Shown here: positions 1 to 12,984 of the stretch, one piece after another
Position numbering within the stretch: position 1 is the stretch's first letter
How the letters are laid out: every line of letters begins with the position of its first letter
From: Unio delphinus
Taxonomy: Eukaryota; Mollusca; Bivalvia; Unionida; Unionidae
Assembly (NCBI GenBank): GCA_029339505.1
Contig: JAQISU010000115.1
Location: forward strand, 1,545,001 to 1,609,000
DNA length: 64,000 bases
Direction of reading: 5' to 3'
The notes under the pieces: generated by a model
Told to the model about the DNA's origin: nothing
What the model saw: the letters and a program-made list of their open reading frames with translations, nothing else
Databases searched by the model: none
Translations under genes and position numbers: made by a program

Positions 1-3000
1 GCTGGTGTTGCTATCCTGTTTAGAAATAATTTTGAATTTCTTATTCTTAGAAACAGATGTGATTGTCAGGGCAGATACATTCTCTTAGATTTATTAGTTA
101 ATGGACAGAGATTCACACTAGTGAATCTATATGGTCATAATGATGATAATGCTGAGTTTTTTAAAACTTTGAAAGAGGATATTATAAATTTTTAAAATTC
201 CTCTGTTATTATTTGTGGTGACTGGAATGTTGTTCAGGACATGGAGCTTGACTCTTATAATATCTTGCATGATAAACACTCCATGGCCCGAGCAGCAGTC
301 CAGGACATCAAGAATCAACTAGATTTACTGGATCCTTGGAGAACAGTCAATCCTGACAGTAGAGTATTTACTTGGCATCAGGCAAGCCCTGTGAAACAGA
401 GTAGACTGGACTATTTTTTAATCTCTGAGGACATGTTTTCAAATTGTATAGACGCCTCTATTATTTCTGGCTATAAAACAGATCATTCAGCAATAACACT
501 CAAATTGTCTATATCTGCAGCACCGAGACGTCCTGGATACTGGAAATTCAATTCAAAGCTATTAAAGCAAAATGAATATATTAAATTGGTAAAAAAAATG
601 TATAACTAGCACAGTAGAAGAATATTATTGTGAAGGTGATAAGAAAAACCCACTTCAGGTGAAACTAACATGTAATGATCAATTGTTTTTTGAAATCCTT
701 AAAATGATAATAAGATCAGAATCTATTATGTATTCACAAGCTAAAGCAAAACAGGAAAAACAAAATCTCAGGAAAATGGAAGCTGAAATAAATACCTTAC
801 ATGCTTTAGTGAATCAAAATAATAACCCCACTACGATGAAAGAATTGAACAAAAAACAAGCGGAGTTAGAAGAAATGAGGAAAAAAGAGGTGGAAGGTAT
901 AATGTTAAGATCTAAGGCACGATGGTATGAATCTGGTGAAAAAAATTCTAAATATTTTCTTAATCTCGAAAAGAGAAATTACACAAACAAAACAATAAAA
1001 GAGTTAACTAAGGAAGATGGAACAAGGGTAACAGATTCAAAAGAAATATTAAATCAACAGAAAGACTTTTATGAAAAATTATACCAAAGTAAAAACAAAT
1101 GTAACTTTCAAACGCTTAACCACTTTTTTAACCATGATAAAAAACTCTCAGATTTTGAAAGAAGTTCATGTGAAGGTAAGTTAACGTTTGAGGAATGTGG
1201 TTTAGCACTAAAATATATGAAAAATGAAACTAGCCCTGGTTCTGATGGATTTACGGTAGAATTTTACAAATTCTTTTGGAAAGACCTAGGCGGTTTTCTC
1301 TTTAGGTCTCTAAATACTGGATATGATATGAATCATTTTTCAGAATTTCAGTCTCAGGGGATCATAACGTGCATTCCAAAAGAAGATAAAGACAGGAAAT
1401 TTATAAAAAATTGGAGACCGATCTCTCTACTTAATGTGGATTACAAGATTGCTTCAGCGTCAATTGCTAATAGGGTCAAAAAAGTACTCCCGTTTATCAT
1501 CAGTGACACCCAAAAGGGTTTTATGAAAGGGAGATTCATTGGTGAAAATACAAGATTGTTGTATGACCTGATGCAATACCTTGAGGAAAAAAATGAATTT
1601 GGTCTTCTCCTATTGATAGACTTTGAAAAAGCGTTTGACTCAGTTGAATGGGACTTTCTAGAAGCTGCTCTGAAGTCTTTTAACTTTGGAGAATCAATTT
1701 GTCACTGGTTCAGGCTATTTTGCAATAAATCAAAAAGTTGTGTTATTAATAATGGACATTTATCCCCATTCTTTAATTTGGAGAGAGGTTGTCGCCAGGG
1801 AGACCCCTTATCACCCTATTTTTTCATAATAGGAATTGAACTTCTTGCAACAGAACTAAAGAAAAACACAGATGTTACAGGCATTTTTTATAATGAAATG
1901 GAGTTTAAAATAGGGCAGTACGCTGATGATGCTTTTCTATTATTAGATGGTTCTCAGTTGTCCTTGAGGACAACCATGCAGATTTTAAATGATTTTGCTT
2001 TGGTGTCAGGTCTGCACTGCAATGTTTTGAAATCGAAAGCAATTTGGATTGGAAACAAAAAATATTCTAATGAAAAAATATGTCCAGAAATTGATATTAA
2101 CTGGTCAATGTCTAATTTTAGATTGCTGGGAGTATATTTCTCTTTGAACTTGGAGGATATGGTAGAACTTAATTATTCGATGAAGTTAAAGGAAGTTAAG
2201 AAACTGCTTGGCTGGTGGAGTAGAAGAAATTTATCTATTATTGGAAAAATTACTTTGATAAAGTCCTTGCTTTTGCCTAAATTCATTCATCTTTTTGCAG
2301 CTTTGCCAAATCCTCCACCCCATATAGAAAAGGAACTGAATACATTATTTTTCCAGTTTATTTGGGGCAGTAAAACTGAGAGAGTTAAACGAGACACACT
2401 TATTGCTTCTTTTGAGGAAGGGGGGTTAAATATGATTCATTTGCACTCATTTGTGTGTTATATAAAACTTACCTGGATTAGGCGCCTCTTAATAAACGAA
2501 AATGGCTTATGGCAAAAACTGGTTTCTGAACAAATATTTGGAAAATTTGGAGGTATGCTGTTACTTTCATTAGGAAAAACTAAACTAAAAGTAATCTCTA
2601 AATTAATTAAAAATATTTTTTGGCGTGATGTTATTTATGCGTTATCTCAATGGAAAAATGAACCATCTACTGTCAATGAATACTTGTCTCAAGATATTCT
2701 TAATTTAGTGACTGTAGATAATTTTAAATCATACACAAGGTGGAGAACAAATGGTATTATAATTATTAAACATCTTTTTGATGCACAAAGGTCTCTATTA
2801 AGTTTTGATGAAATAAAACAAAAAACAAAAACAAATAATTTCATACAGTACTTTGCTCTTATTTCAAAGATCTCTGTGATGTGGAAAAAGAAAATTAAAA
2901 CTTTCTATGAAAGTGGAAATAGTTTTCTTGTAGCTTTGGACAAAACATCTCTCCTTAGGGTAAGAGCAAAGAATAAATTTATCTATAAAGACCTGATAAG

Positions 3001-3571
3001 AACCAAAATAATAAAGCCAAATGGTAAACAGGAAACTTGGTCCAGACAGCTAGAGTGTGCGATTGGTACAAATGAATGGACCAACTCTTTTGTTTCGGCT
3101 AGATTTTGTACAAAAGACACAAAACTGATTAGCTTTAACTTTAGATTTCTCCACAGAAATATTACCACAAACCAGTTTCTAAAAAAGATTAATTTAAGTG
3201 ATAATGATAAATGTACCTTTTGTAATGAGGGAATAGAAGAAATTGAGCACTTATTTTATGACTGTTTAATTACTGAAAACTTTTGGAAACTGTTGGTAGA
3301 ATGGATACAAACTTATGACCCAAATTTTAGAATTACACGAAAAGATGTCTTTATAGGAAATAACAACTTTGACGATCTTATTAACTTCCTAATTTTGCTT
3401 GCAAAATATGTTATATACAGATCACGTTGTGCATCAAAAAGCCCAAATCTTGCCTATTATAAAAATTGTGTTTTATCATATAAAACGCTGGAAAAATATG
3501 TCGCCAAAGTGAATAACAGCAGTGACGAGTTTAAAAGAAAGTGGACCCTATTATCAACTTTTGGTACATGA
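1..3571 (+). pseudogene. LINE ORF2: endonuclease and reverse transcriptase, two lesions
   Basis: The product would nick target DNA and reverse transcribe the element RNA. Frame 1 opens at base 1 in the endonuclease, meets a TAA at 193-195, and continues with CGDWN (about 214-228), RLDYFLIS and TDHSAI. At a run of eight A residues (591-598) the reading must slip into frame 2, where 970 codons run uninterrupted to 3571. In that part the coiled, Lys/Glu-rich linker is followed by RT motifs: DFEKAFD near residue 321, RGCRQGDPLSP, and YADD at 421-424. A CTFC...H...C zinc motif starts near residue 852. Only one nonsense codon and one homopolymer frameshift break about 3.5 kb, so it is a young copy; either lesion could also be a sequencing error. 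Confidence 0.85.
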
Positions 3572-3614
3572 ATTATTATTATTATTATTACTATTTTTAC
3601 TTTTAAAATTTACA

Positions 3615-3669
<55 letters not shown>

Positions 3670-3688
3670 TATTATTATTATTATTATT
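3570..3688. repeat. (ATT)n microsatellite in LINE 3' UTR
   Basis: About 120 bp of ATT triplets with a few substitutions directly follow the LINE ORF2 stop. Leucine- or asparagine-only reading frames across it are artefacts. A short imperfect (TG)n tract follows at 3764-3795. Confidence 0.95.
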
Positions 3689-3906
3689 TTTAAATGCAAT
3701 TTCATGCATCTTGGGGTTTGTATGCGAGTATGACTTTGTGTACAATAATTGTGATTGTAAGTAAGTGTCTGTGTGTGTATGTGTGTGTGTGTTGTGTAGG
3801 GAACACATGTAGAGATCAGGACACAAAAGAATTTAAGATCATGCCCCATACGCCAGGTCAGGTGGTGATGTAGGGGAATATGTAAAATCCTGATACCTTG
3901 TGTTCA

Positions 3907-3957
<51 letters not shown>

Positions 3958-3959
<2 letters not shown>

Positions 3960-4317
3960 ATAAAATATAACAAAGTTGTTTACTTCACTGATTGATTTTT
4001 AAATGAAGGTAAAAGCCATCCACATGCATAAGGTCACGTATTCCAATACAGCCTCGCACTCACTCTTTATGAAACTCGCACTAGGAATGAAATTTTTTAA
4101 AAAGTTGTTGACATCAAAATTAAGATTCAATGTGAGGAACTTGGTCAACTTGGATACAACCTTTCTGATTTTATGTTTTCGAAAAACAACTGAACTTATG
4201 GAAAATATCATCTCCAGTAAAAAAAAAAATTACATTACAATGGCATGTAATGAAACAAAAAAAAAACTAACAAACAATTTCTTGTAATCAAATATAAATG
4301 ATAAAAGAAATCAGATA
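3958..4317. other. Non-coding gap between two LINEs
   Basis: AT-rich sequence between the LINE poly(A) tail and the 3' end of an inverted RTE element. A 94-codon open frame here has no recognisable domain. I see no gene or repeat structure. Confidence 0.6.
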
Positions 4318-7300
4318 TACGATTGACATTCGTTAGTCTCAAGAGACTTTGGAAGTGAGCCCATGAAAGATGTCTCGGTTGTTGGTTGTGCAGCATCTGG
4401 AGTTGCTATGTAGCCCAACACGGAAGTGCCAGTCCTTGCTTCACTTGCTGCACTTGAAAGTTGAGTCTGGTGTGTGATGGAGTTGCTTCTTCTTCTTCCG
4501 AGATCGCTTTTCATCAGCTAGCAAGCCGGCTTTCAAACCAGAGATCAGAGCGTGTCGCGTGCTGGGTCTGTCTAGAACAAGCTCTACCCAGTGGTTGACA
4601 TCGATGTCAAGGGCTTCATGTCGCGTTTGCAGACATCGTTGAAGCTGGATGTGTGGCCGTCCGATCGATTTTTGCCAGAGGTAAGTTCAGAATACAGAAA
4701 GTCTTTGGAAATCCGTCTGTCATCCATCCGACGTACATGACACATCTATCTGATGCGAAGTTGGTGAAGGAGTGTAACCATGCTGGGAATCTTGATACGT
4801 TCAAGCACCTAGTTGTTTCTTACTCGATCACTCCAAATGATCCCGATTATGCGTTAGTATTTTCTCTTGTAAGGCGTACAGAGTCCAGGTTTCCTTGGCA
4901 TGTAGGAGAGTGCTGGCAGGGCACACGGAGATCTTAGTGTTCGGGGTCATCATACTTTGTTCCACAATCTTTGCGACAACCTGGAGAAAGTTGTTGATGC
5001 CTTTCCAATTCGCTTGTTGAGCTCAGCATCGAGCAATAAATTGTTGGTGATGGTAGAGCCGAGGTACGTGAAATGTCTGATTACCTCAAGTTCGTAGTTG
5101 TTCATGATGTTGCTTGGGGTCCGCGTTCTGCGCCTTCAGGTTTGTTTCCTTGTGGATGCTTCACGCACTTTGCTCTTTGGCTCTAGTCGTGCCAGGTCTA
5201 ACAGTTTGCCGTCTGCTCACGTAAGCAGGTATATCCCGTCTGTGGACGTCCCAAAGGCATGCTTGAACAGGACAGCGAATAAAATGCCAAAGAGCGTGGG
5301 GGACTGGGTTCAACCCTGTGTCACATGGCTGCGGTTGTTAAAGGAGTCGGACGTTGAGCCATTGCACTGAACTGTGCCTTGCGTGTCATCGTGGAAGGAC
5401 TGAATCTTGCTAGACAGCTTTGAAAGGCATCCAATCTTCACCAGTATTGCGATGAGTCCGTCTCTGCTGACCAGCTGAGAAGCCATCCTTCCCTGGGGCT
5501 TGAGCTAAAGCCAGTTTCTCTAAAGTCTTCTTTAGTTCTGCCATAGGTGGTTTCTCGTCCAGTTATCCAAAAGCGGAATGTTTTCAATGGCGTTGAGGTC
5601 ATCTTTAGTCACGTGCTTCTCTCTGGAGTACAGTTCAGAGTAGTACTCTACCCAACGCTCCATCTGTTTGACCTTGCCGTGGATGGTATAGCCTGCGGAA
5701 TACTCAGTGGTGTTATCACTTTCTTTGTTGGAGCCGTTGGTTTCTTATGCCATCGTACATGCCTCTGATGTTTTTGATATCTGCTGATGACTGGGTGCTT
5801 TGACAGAGCTGAAGCAGTAATTCATTGGCGTACCGTCGTGCTGACCTCTTCACTTTGCTTCTGGTAGACCAATATGCCTGTATAATCCTCTGGTAGGGGG
5901 GATCGTTTGTATTACATGTGAGCACTGCGACGCTCTTCTATGACTGGCATGAGTGTGCGGAGTGAGCCTTAAACCACGTTGTGTTTTGACTGCTTTTTAC
6001 CAAATAGCCGCGGCTCTGTACTGTACACAGTCTTTCTGATGTGATCCCATCTCTATTTGGCGCTGCTGTTGGGAGGTTCTGAATCAAACATTTCGGAGAG
6101 GCCATACGTGAATTCCTCAGCCTTTTCCGGATATATAACTTCTTTAGCTGACACTTCATTTTTCAGCACACCAGGGAATGGTCTGAGTGTCGGTCAGTGC
6201 TGTAGATGGTACAGGTAAGAAGCACACCCTTCATGACAGACCATTTCGTCAAGATCAAGTTCAGCTTTTCCCAGTGTCTGGACCGGGGATGCCTTAAAGA
6301 CACATAATGCCATGGCGTTTTCTGAAAGAATGATTTGATGCTGAGGTCGTGGTACAAGCACATATAGAGTCGCTGACCGTTCTCATCCATCTTCCCAATG
6401 CCAAACTTGCCGAGACAGGAAGGCCAAGAGACATGGTCAGTATTCACCCTAGCGTTGAAGTCGCTCAGTACTATCAAGTTCTTTTCCTTGGGAATTTTGT
6501 CGATGAGTGACTTTAATTCATCGGTGAACTCACCCTTGGTATTTGCGGTGGATTTTAGTGTGGTAGTGTAAATGCTGATCAGGTTGACAGGCCCATTTGT
6601 GGTGTGGAGACAGAGGGATAACAGTCTTCCGTTTCATTGTTGGCAGGGTTCAATCATCCACACTGACGGCTAATCGGACACCAAATTCTCCGGCTTCGTC
6701 GGCGCTCTTTCCTTGCCAGAAGTACGTGTAGTTTTCTTCTCTGAGGGACCCGGAATCTGGTAGCCATGTCTCGTTTAGTGAAGCAATTTCGTATTGATGA
6801 ATGAAGTCTTTCGAACATCGATGATTGCCCGGAGATTATCTGAGAGTCCATTCAGCATGGTCCTGATATTTCAGGTACCTAGCTTGAGGATTGGAGGTTT
6901 CCTTGTTGGTTTTCGTTTTATATTTCTTGGTGCAATAGTTACAGTCGGCTTTGTCAGTTACTCGCGTACCTTAATCCCTAAACACCTAGTAAGGCAGATG
7001 AACTGTGGCAGGACGGCACCTTATTGTCTGGGTGCTGCCCAGATTGAGGTGGGTGGTAGCTGTCCAGTGAAACATGTTGGGCTCTAGCACCGTTGTAAGC
7101 AGCCACTGGCGTCTGACTCCGTGCCAATCGAGCGATGACTTATAACCGGTAAACTGCTGATTCCGTGTTGTGTCGACGTTTTTGAAGTAATGCTGAAGTT
7201 TCCTCTCCTGGGCGCAAGCCTGTGTAGGGCGATATGGAAAATCAGTTGTTACCCATTCAGCTGATTCCCCCTCTGCACTCAGCCGATGGGTCCAAGGGAA

Positions 7301-7690
7301 AAGAACAGCCTCTACGTCATGACACCAGCGGTGCGCAGGAGTTGCCGAGTTAATACTGAAAATAATGCCAAGTACGTCATGACACCAGCGGTGTGCAGGA
7401 GTTGCCGAGTAATACTGAAAGCAATGCCAAGTCGCCGGATGTTCTGTTAGGGTGTACCCCCTTAGCCTTTCCCATAAGAGAGTATAGTCGCAAAGCAGCG
7501 AAGGCTTTTAGTCAGGGTTTACCTTCTCCAGGCAGATGATCACCAAAGGTCAATGAATTCCACCTGCCCGAAGCGTCTGGTTTAGAGACACCAAAAACAC
7601 GCCTGTCATCCCTTACCCAGTCCGTTTAAATAGGTTACGCCGGGCTTGGTTAAATTAGTCGTGAAGGCCTGGAGCTTGATTTTGTTGTCA
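4318..7690 (-). mobile_element. RTE-like LINE, nearly full span but internally deleted
   Basis: Read on the minus strand this is an old RTE-type non-LTR element. From its 5' side (right) it shows a leader ending near 6865, an endonuclease N-terminus (NETWLPDSGSLREENYTYFW at about 6790-6700), the endonuclease core DFNARV...HPRSRHW...TDRHSDHSLV (6477-6163), and a linker with ARRYANELL and NIRGMYDGI (5925-5716). Then come RT remnants and the C-terminal stretch with RRMDDRRISKDFLYSEL and DVCKRDMK (about 4760-4610). The RT segments carrying the DLTKAFD-type and FADD boxes are missing, jumping from an APGKDGFSAG-like block to RDGLIAILVKIGCP. Many stops and frameshifts show it is dead. The right boundary is approximate. 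Confidence 0.8.
7314..7431. repeat. Two-copy tandem repeat of about 59 bp in RTE leader
   Basis: A block beginning TACGTCATGACACCAGCGGT is repeated head to tail with a few substitutions and one indel inside the presumed 5' region of the RTE element. Confidence 0.85.
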
Positions 7691-7783
7691 GTGACTCTAT
7701 CAGATACAAGTTATTTGGTGTTTTCAAGGGACGTGTATGCTTATATCCCACATCCACCCCAGCGATAAAAACCTTTGGAACCC

Positions 7784-7791
7784 AATATATA

Positions 7792-7862
<71 letters not shown>
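7784..7862. repeat. (AT)n microsatellite with ATAG interruptions
   Basis: About 80 bp of AT dinucleotides interrupted by several GATATA units, next to the 5' side of the inverted RTE element. Isoleucine/tyrosine open frames over it are artefacts. Confidence 0.95.
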
Positions 7863-7864
<2 letters not shown>

Positions 7865-9030
7865 CAGAGAATTAATACATAAAATAAATGCATACAATAA
7901 ATACATAAAACATTCGTTGACTTAATTTCATAAGTATCTTTGAGATTCTTAATGTCATTCAATAAAGTTTTAATTATAACTACCTCAGTACCATGTTCTT
8001 TATATTGGTGGAGATATGTATATAGAGTCGCTAATGTTGACAGCTATCTTACGACTTTCGAATTGTGATGCTATTTATACTTTTAGAAAAACAATAGTCA
8101 TGTATTATAATTTTAACCAATGACTGCTTGCCCATCACAATAAATTCGATGGTACCGAACAGAAATTCCACAACCAGCGAAGGAAATTGAACTATCATCA
8201 CTTGTATGTTTACTCTTTGTCATTAGCAAATATATAAACATTATAATGTCATGTCCGTCAAACGTCAACGTATTTTAAGTGTTAACCAAGACAGTTAAGC
8301 TTGGGTGAATGTACACAACTACCAATGAACATTGATAACATTAAAATATATAGACCAGCATAGCAATGAAGAATACACTATTACATATTCAAAACATACC
8401 AATACTTGTATAAAAGAAGGCCAGTATTTACAATCAGCTCGTGAAATTGAATCAAAAATGTGAACTTAACAAATTTACTGTGTCGAACCAATCATGTCGC
8501 ATTTTCTCAATTTCAGAAGTTGGAGTCATCGAGCTTAATGCTATTCAGATGATGTTTGGATGGGAATTTTAGTGTGACTAACATATTTCCGGGTGTGACA
8601 AATTCATAAAAATAAGATTCCAGAAGATTTTATGATTATTTAACAATGTACAACGTTGAATTGACGACATTTGTTACAACGTGACCTGCGATCCCACTTG
8701 ACATACAACATGAACCATTTAATATTGTAATAAATTTGGAGTATGTGTATTTGACAGCATCCTGTTTTTAAGCAATTCTTAGATTTATTTGTGTGAGTGT
8801 TTAGTCTTAGGTGCCATGGAAATATTACTAGCCTGAAATAGTTAGCCAATTGGTAGAAGCAAACGTCACAGAGCCGAGTGTTAGTGAATTTGAACCATGC
8901 TGGGGTCGTTACTAGTGAATTTAGGTACAAGCCGAGGTAACATAGTCCATATTGAAATTCAGCGGTGTATAAAAGTATTGTGATTGAAAAGGCAGTATTT
9001 ATGGTTGGAAATCAGTAAATTATAGAATGG
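7863..9030. other. Unremarkable AT-rich non-coding DNA
   Basis: No open frame with a recognisable domain, no terminal repeats and no tandem structure could be seen on either strand. Confidence 0.6.
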
Positions 9031-9582
9031 AATCAATAGGTTGGAACTTGGTAGGTACCGTTTATGTGTCCATAGTAGAAAATGGGCGTATGTATATAAG
9101 CGTGATACGGCGGAAATTATGAGGATTGACTGGCCTAGGGTCGCGCAGTTAAATATTTCCCAGTTAGTAAGGGAATACTAGTGTAATTTCTATGGCATGA
9201 CAAGCTAGCGGTACGGAAATCGGATGATAATGAAGAAAAACCATGCAAAGGTGCAGTTAATTGACTTTTGGGCAAGTTGTCTCATCTGGGTCGCCAATTG
9301 ATTAGAGCCAATCAATAGGTTGGAACTTGGTAGGTACCGTTTATGTGTCCATAGTGGAAAATGGGCGCATGTATATGAGCGTGATACGGCGGAAATTATG
9401 AGGATTGACTGGCCTAGGGTCGCGCAGTTAAATATTTCCCAGTTAGTAAGGGAATACTAGTGTAATTTCTATGGCATGACAAGCTATCGGTACGGAATCG
9501 GATGATAATGAAGAAAAACCAAAGGTGCAGTTAATTGACTCTTGGGCAAGTTGTCTCATCTGGGTCGCCAATTGATTAGAGC
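9031..9582. repeat. 279-bp tandem duplication
   Basis: Two head-to-tail copies (9031-9308 and 9310-9582) begin AATCAATAGGTTGGAACTTG and end ATTGATTAGAGC. They differ at only a handful of sites, so the duplication is recent. No coding potential or transposon termini are seen. Confidence 0.92.
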
Positions 9583-9788
9583 AAAGGTTATTAAATATAG
9601 CAGACACGTCTCTCTTTCCATTTTACAACTCAAGTTGTATGGAAGTCTTTGGAAATTTGGGGAAAACATATGACTTCCAGCGTGACTCGCGCCAGGGTTT
9701 GACACCGCTCGGTCAAGTGAATACCCCTGTGCGTGTAACAATATTGAAATTAAGGTAACTCGATAGCATTAAAATGTTAAAGTTCATT

Positions 9789-9843
<55 letters not shown>

Positions 9844-10080
9844 CATATCTCCGTTGACATTAACAATATATTTAATTTAGTGCATACACAAATCATCATT
9901 CCCATCCATCATATGACAGCTTTAGAGCCCTTTTTCGGGGGGTGGGGGGTGCTTTTGCCGGGCCAGAACCGAATGCTTCCAGAGTAAGGACTTGCCCATC
10001 TTCACACGTAGAGGTATGTAGGTTTTTTAATTTCCTGTATATACTATATCACTATTCTACAACAACTTATAGTTTTGCTT
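9583..10080. other. Non-coding gap with (AT)n tract
   Basis: Contains an (AT)n microsatellite at 9790-9838 and a short GGGGGGTGGGGGG run near 9939-9951. No gene seen. Confidence 0.65.
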
Positions 10081-10244
10081 GTTTGCTATGTAACTTTAGA
10101 TTACACAGTATAATGCATATGTTTATAGTCTTGTTTGCTATGTAACTTTAGATTACACAGTATAATGCATATATTTATAGTCTTGTTTGCTATGTAACTT
10201 TAGATTACACAGTAAAATGCATATATTTATAGTCTTGTTTGCGA
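10081..10244. repeat. 52-bp minisatellite, about 3 copies
   Basis: Units starting GTTTGCTATGTAACTTTAGA begin at 10081, 10133 and 10185, nearly identical. Confidence 0.92.
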
Positions 10245-10439
10245 CTTAGCAACTGATTTATATTACTACTATAAAGCGACATTTTTTAAGAAATGTTTGG
10301 TACAGTAGGATTCTTATCGAACAGGGTTACAAATACTTCTGAACTTGTTGTTTTGTAATTATTGTGACGGTAATGTAATCTGCATAACTTACCGTGTATA
10401 ACGTTATTACATTTTTATGCCCGTTTTATGTATAGTGCA

Positions 10440-10820
10440 CGGTTTTGGATCTGTTAACAGCTGTCCGGATCGACTTGTCCACATTGTGAAGCTGTGTAGA
10501 GCCGTGTAGAGCCATCCAGATTATCTGGAGCGTCAAGAGGGTTTGGAGTGTCTAGGGTCTCAAAAGTGACCAGAGTGGCCCGAGCGTTCAAAGTTATCGT
10601 AGTGGTCGGGGTCGACGTCGTGCAAGCTGTAAAGCCAACCACAGGAATTACCGTAGCAGCTGTGAAGCTGAACTGAAGCAGCCGTGGAGCTGCAATAAAG
10701 TGTGCTGATGACGGAGCGCATCTTCTTACATATAATCTATGAGCCGTCGGCCACTTTTGGGATTCGTAAATCCTATTGCATCTTTCGGGACTAAAGATTT
10801 GTTTGCATAACTTCACTATC
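10440..10820. other. GC-richer island of unknown nature
   Basis: Base composition rises clearly above the flanks. The sequence holds imperfectly repeated AGCTGTG/AGCCGTG-like words. A 120-codon minus-strand frame is threonine-rich and matches no family I know, so I do not call it a gene. It could be an exon remnant or a decayed repeat. Confidence 0.35.
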
Positions 10821-12365
10821 TGAGGGAATTCATTATCTACATGATTACAATTCTACATTGTCAACTAGCTGAGTAAAATATATCCATCTTTTCATTGTAA
10901 AATCAATGTGAATTATTCACCTCTTGTCTTTATATTTTATAGAGTAATTTATTTGTAGTTTTCATTATTACATTTTGCGTTATTATGTTAATTAATCCAA
11001 TATTTGAATTATATATACACGCTCGTATTCAAAATCAAATGCTCATTCAAGTCATTCATTATTAAACATTGTATTTATATCATCGTTAAAAGTGTTATGT
11101 TGTGAATCCGGAACTCCCACCCAGTTATATTATTACAAACAATTCTTTTTAATGCTACCATAATTTCAGAACTAATGTACGTGAACATTATATGTAGAAA
11201 TAATAAGCTCAAAAGATGACGTGTGACTACAGTAATAATGTGACGTTTAGCAGAATTATCAGAAATGAAGAAAGTATTAATATGGTGGTCCTGGGACGCA
11301 TGCAGACTTAAGTTATGTGGAACGCACGCAGAACTATTTTCTTTGGGGCGCACGCAGAACTATTTTCTGTTGGGAAACATCTAGTGGTGAGCTAGTAATT
11401 GGTATTTAAAGGCGTACTAGCGGGGGGTGGGGTGGGGTGGGGTGTGGGTGTTGCTACTTGTACCTATCTGCGGACGGCGGTGTGGTAGTCCGTTAAAGAG
11501 TAACTTTACACTGTTCCATGTCTATGCTCTCAAAATAAACAACACAAGAAAGTGAAAGACATCAAGCTTTGTAAAACTTAACAAATAATGTATTTCCCTG
11601 AATACAAAGTGAGAATGAGAAAAAAGAAGTAAGTGTATTGCAAATGAAATCCCAAAATAATCCAAGAATTTCAAACACAAATCCTAGTAATATTAAGTCC
11701 TGAATAAAATTCAGCATAAGGCCAGCAAAACTCCCGAAACTGAAGTCGATGACGTGTATATAGTAGCTATTAAAGTGTTGATGTGTCGTTTGTTGAATCA
11801 CAGACATTTTTAAAACGTTTGAATACACTATAAATTCAATTAAATGTCTTTATCCAATTACTTTTATCAGAGCACGTTTGTATTTCCAGAGAATATAATC
11901 ACTTGAATTTAAAGATTTGAAGAAGATGAAAAATTGCCAGTCTAAAACTAATCGTCGCAACATGTAATTTGCAGCTTGAAAATGCTATATATTAAAGCAC
12001 GAATGACCAAGTCCTCACAATTACAAGATTGTATAGTTCTCTACTTGACCATATGTTATATGTAGCGTTTCTAATAAAAACAAAACAAAACATTCACTAA
12101 TGGAAAATAACCTTCAAGAATTATTATAATGTTTACAAAACCAAAACTATATCCTGCATAATTCCAAAACCAAGACACGAATAAACATATTTACTATTTC
12201 TATTAATAAAAATCCTGTTATTAAAGCCATATGCAAAGATAATAATTTAGCTATTGTTGTATAATTGCGTTAAAATATGGGACGATACGCCGTGGCCTAA
12301 ATACTAATAACGTTAATATATACAAACGACTATTGTGAGGTCTTAACACAGAGTGGTATCAAAGA
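10821..12365. other. AT-rich non-coding DNA with a G-tract cluster
   Basis: Mostly featureless. A three-copy short repeat (CGCACGCAGAACTATTTTCT-like) lies at about 11280-11370 and a G4-capable run at 11422-11447. No gene seen. Confidence 0.6.
11422..11447 (+). other. G-quadruplex-capable tract
   Basis: Four runs of four or more G separated by single T residues (GGGGGGTGGGGTGGGGTGGG) meet the canonical intramolecular G4 pattern. No gene promoter is recognised beside it. Confidence 0.75.
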
Positions 12366-12646
<281 letters not shown>

Positions 12647-12984
12647 TCCATGTCCATGTCCATGTCCCACAATATGTCCTAAGAAAGTCACACTAGCACG
12701 GCAGAACTCACTTTTATATACAGTAACTGTCAAACATGCATCAGTCATGAGTCTGTCAAAAGAATTTTCGAATTGTTGCTAGATGTTATATCCAGGTGTC
12801 GTTGTAGATGATGACGTCATCTATATAAGCATCGCAATTTTAGACCAGGGGTGATCATATTCATAAGACGTTGAAATGTATTTGGTGACCCTTTCATCCC
12901 GAATGGCATTACTTTATGCTGGTAAAGTCCATCTGGAGTCACAAATGCTGAGATTTCCTTTGCTTTTTCCGTTAGTGGAATCTG

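Larger units (their letters stand above)
1..3957 (+). mobile_element. L1/Tx1-like LINE retrotransposon, cut by the window edge
   Basis: A non-LTR retrotransposon runs in from the left edge, already inside its apurinic-type endonuclease domain. It continues through reverse transcriptase and a C-terminal zinc-binding motif, then an (ATT)n-rich 3' UTR, and ends in a tail of about 49 A residues (3909-3957) preceded by an AATAAA signal. The long poly(A), the GDWN-type endonuclease box, the RGCRQGDPLSP box and the YADD catalytic box fit the L1/Tx1 group; clade placement is by motif recognition only. The 5' end and target-site duplication are outside the window. Confidence 0.88.

Noticed and set aside
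3522..3849. Leucine- and asparagine-rich open frames
   Set aside because: Created by the (ATT)n and (TG)n microsatellites after the LINE stop.
7724..7962. Open frames rich in Ile/Tyr on both strands
   Set aside because: Pure (AT)n read-through. The same applies at 12539-12748, 15017-15300, 23547-23756 and 53604-53831.
10454..10816. 120-codon minus-strand frame
   Set aside because: Threonine-rich, no domain, no homologous frame elsewhere in the window; better treated as a compositional island.
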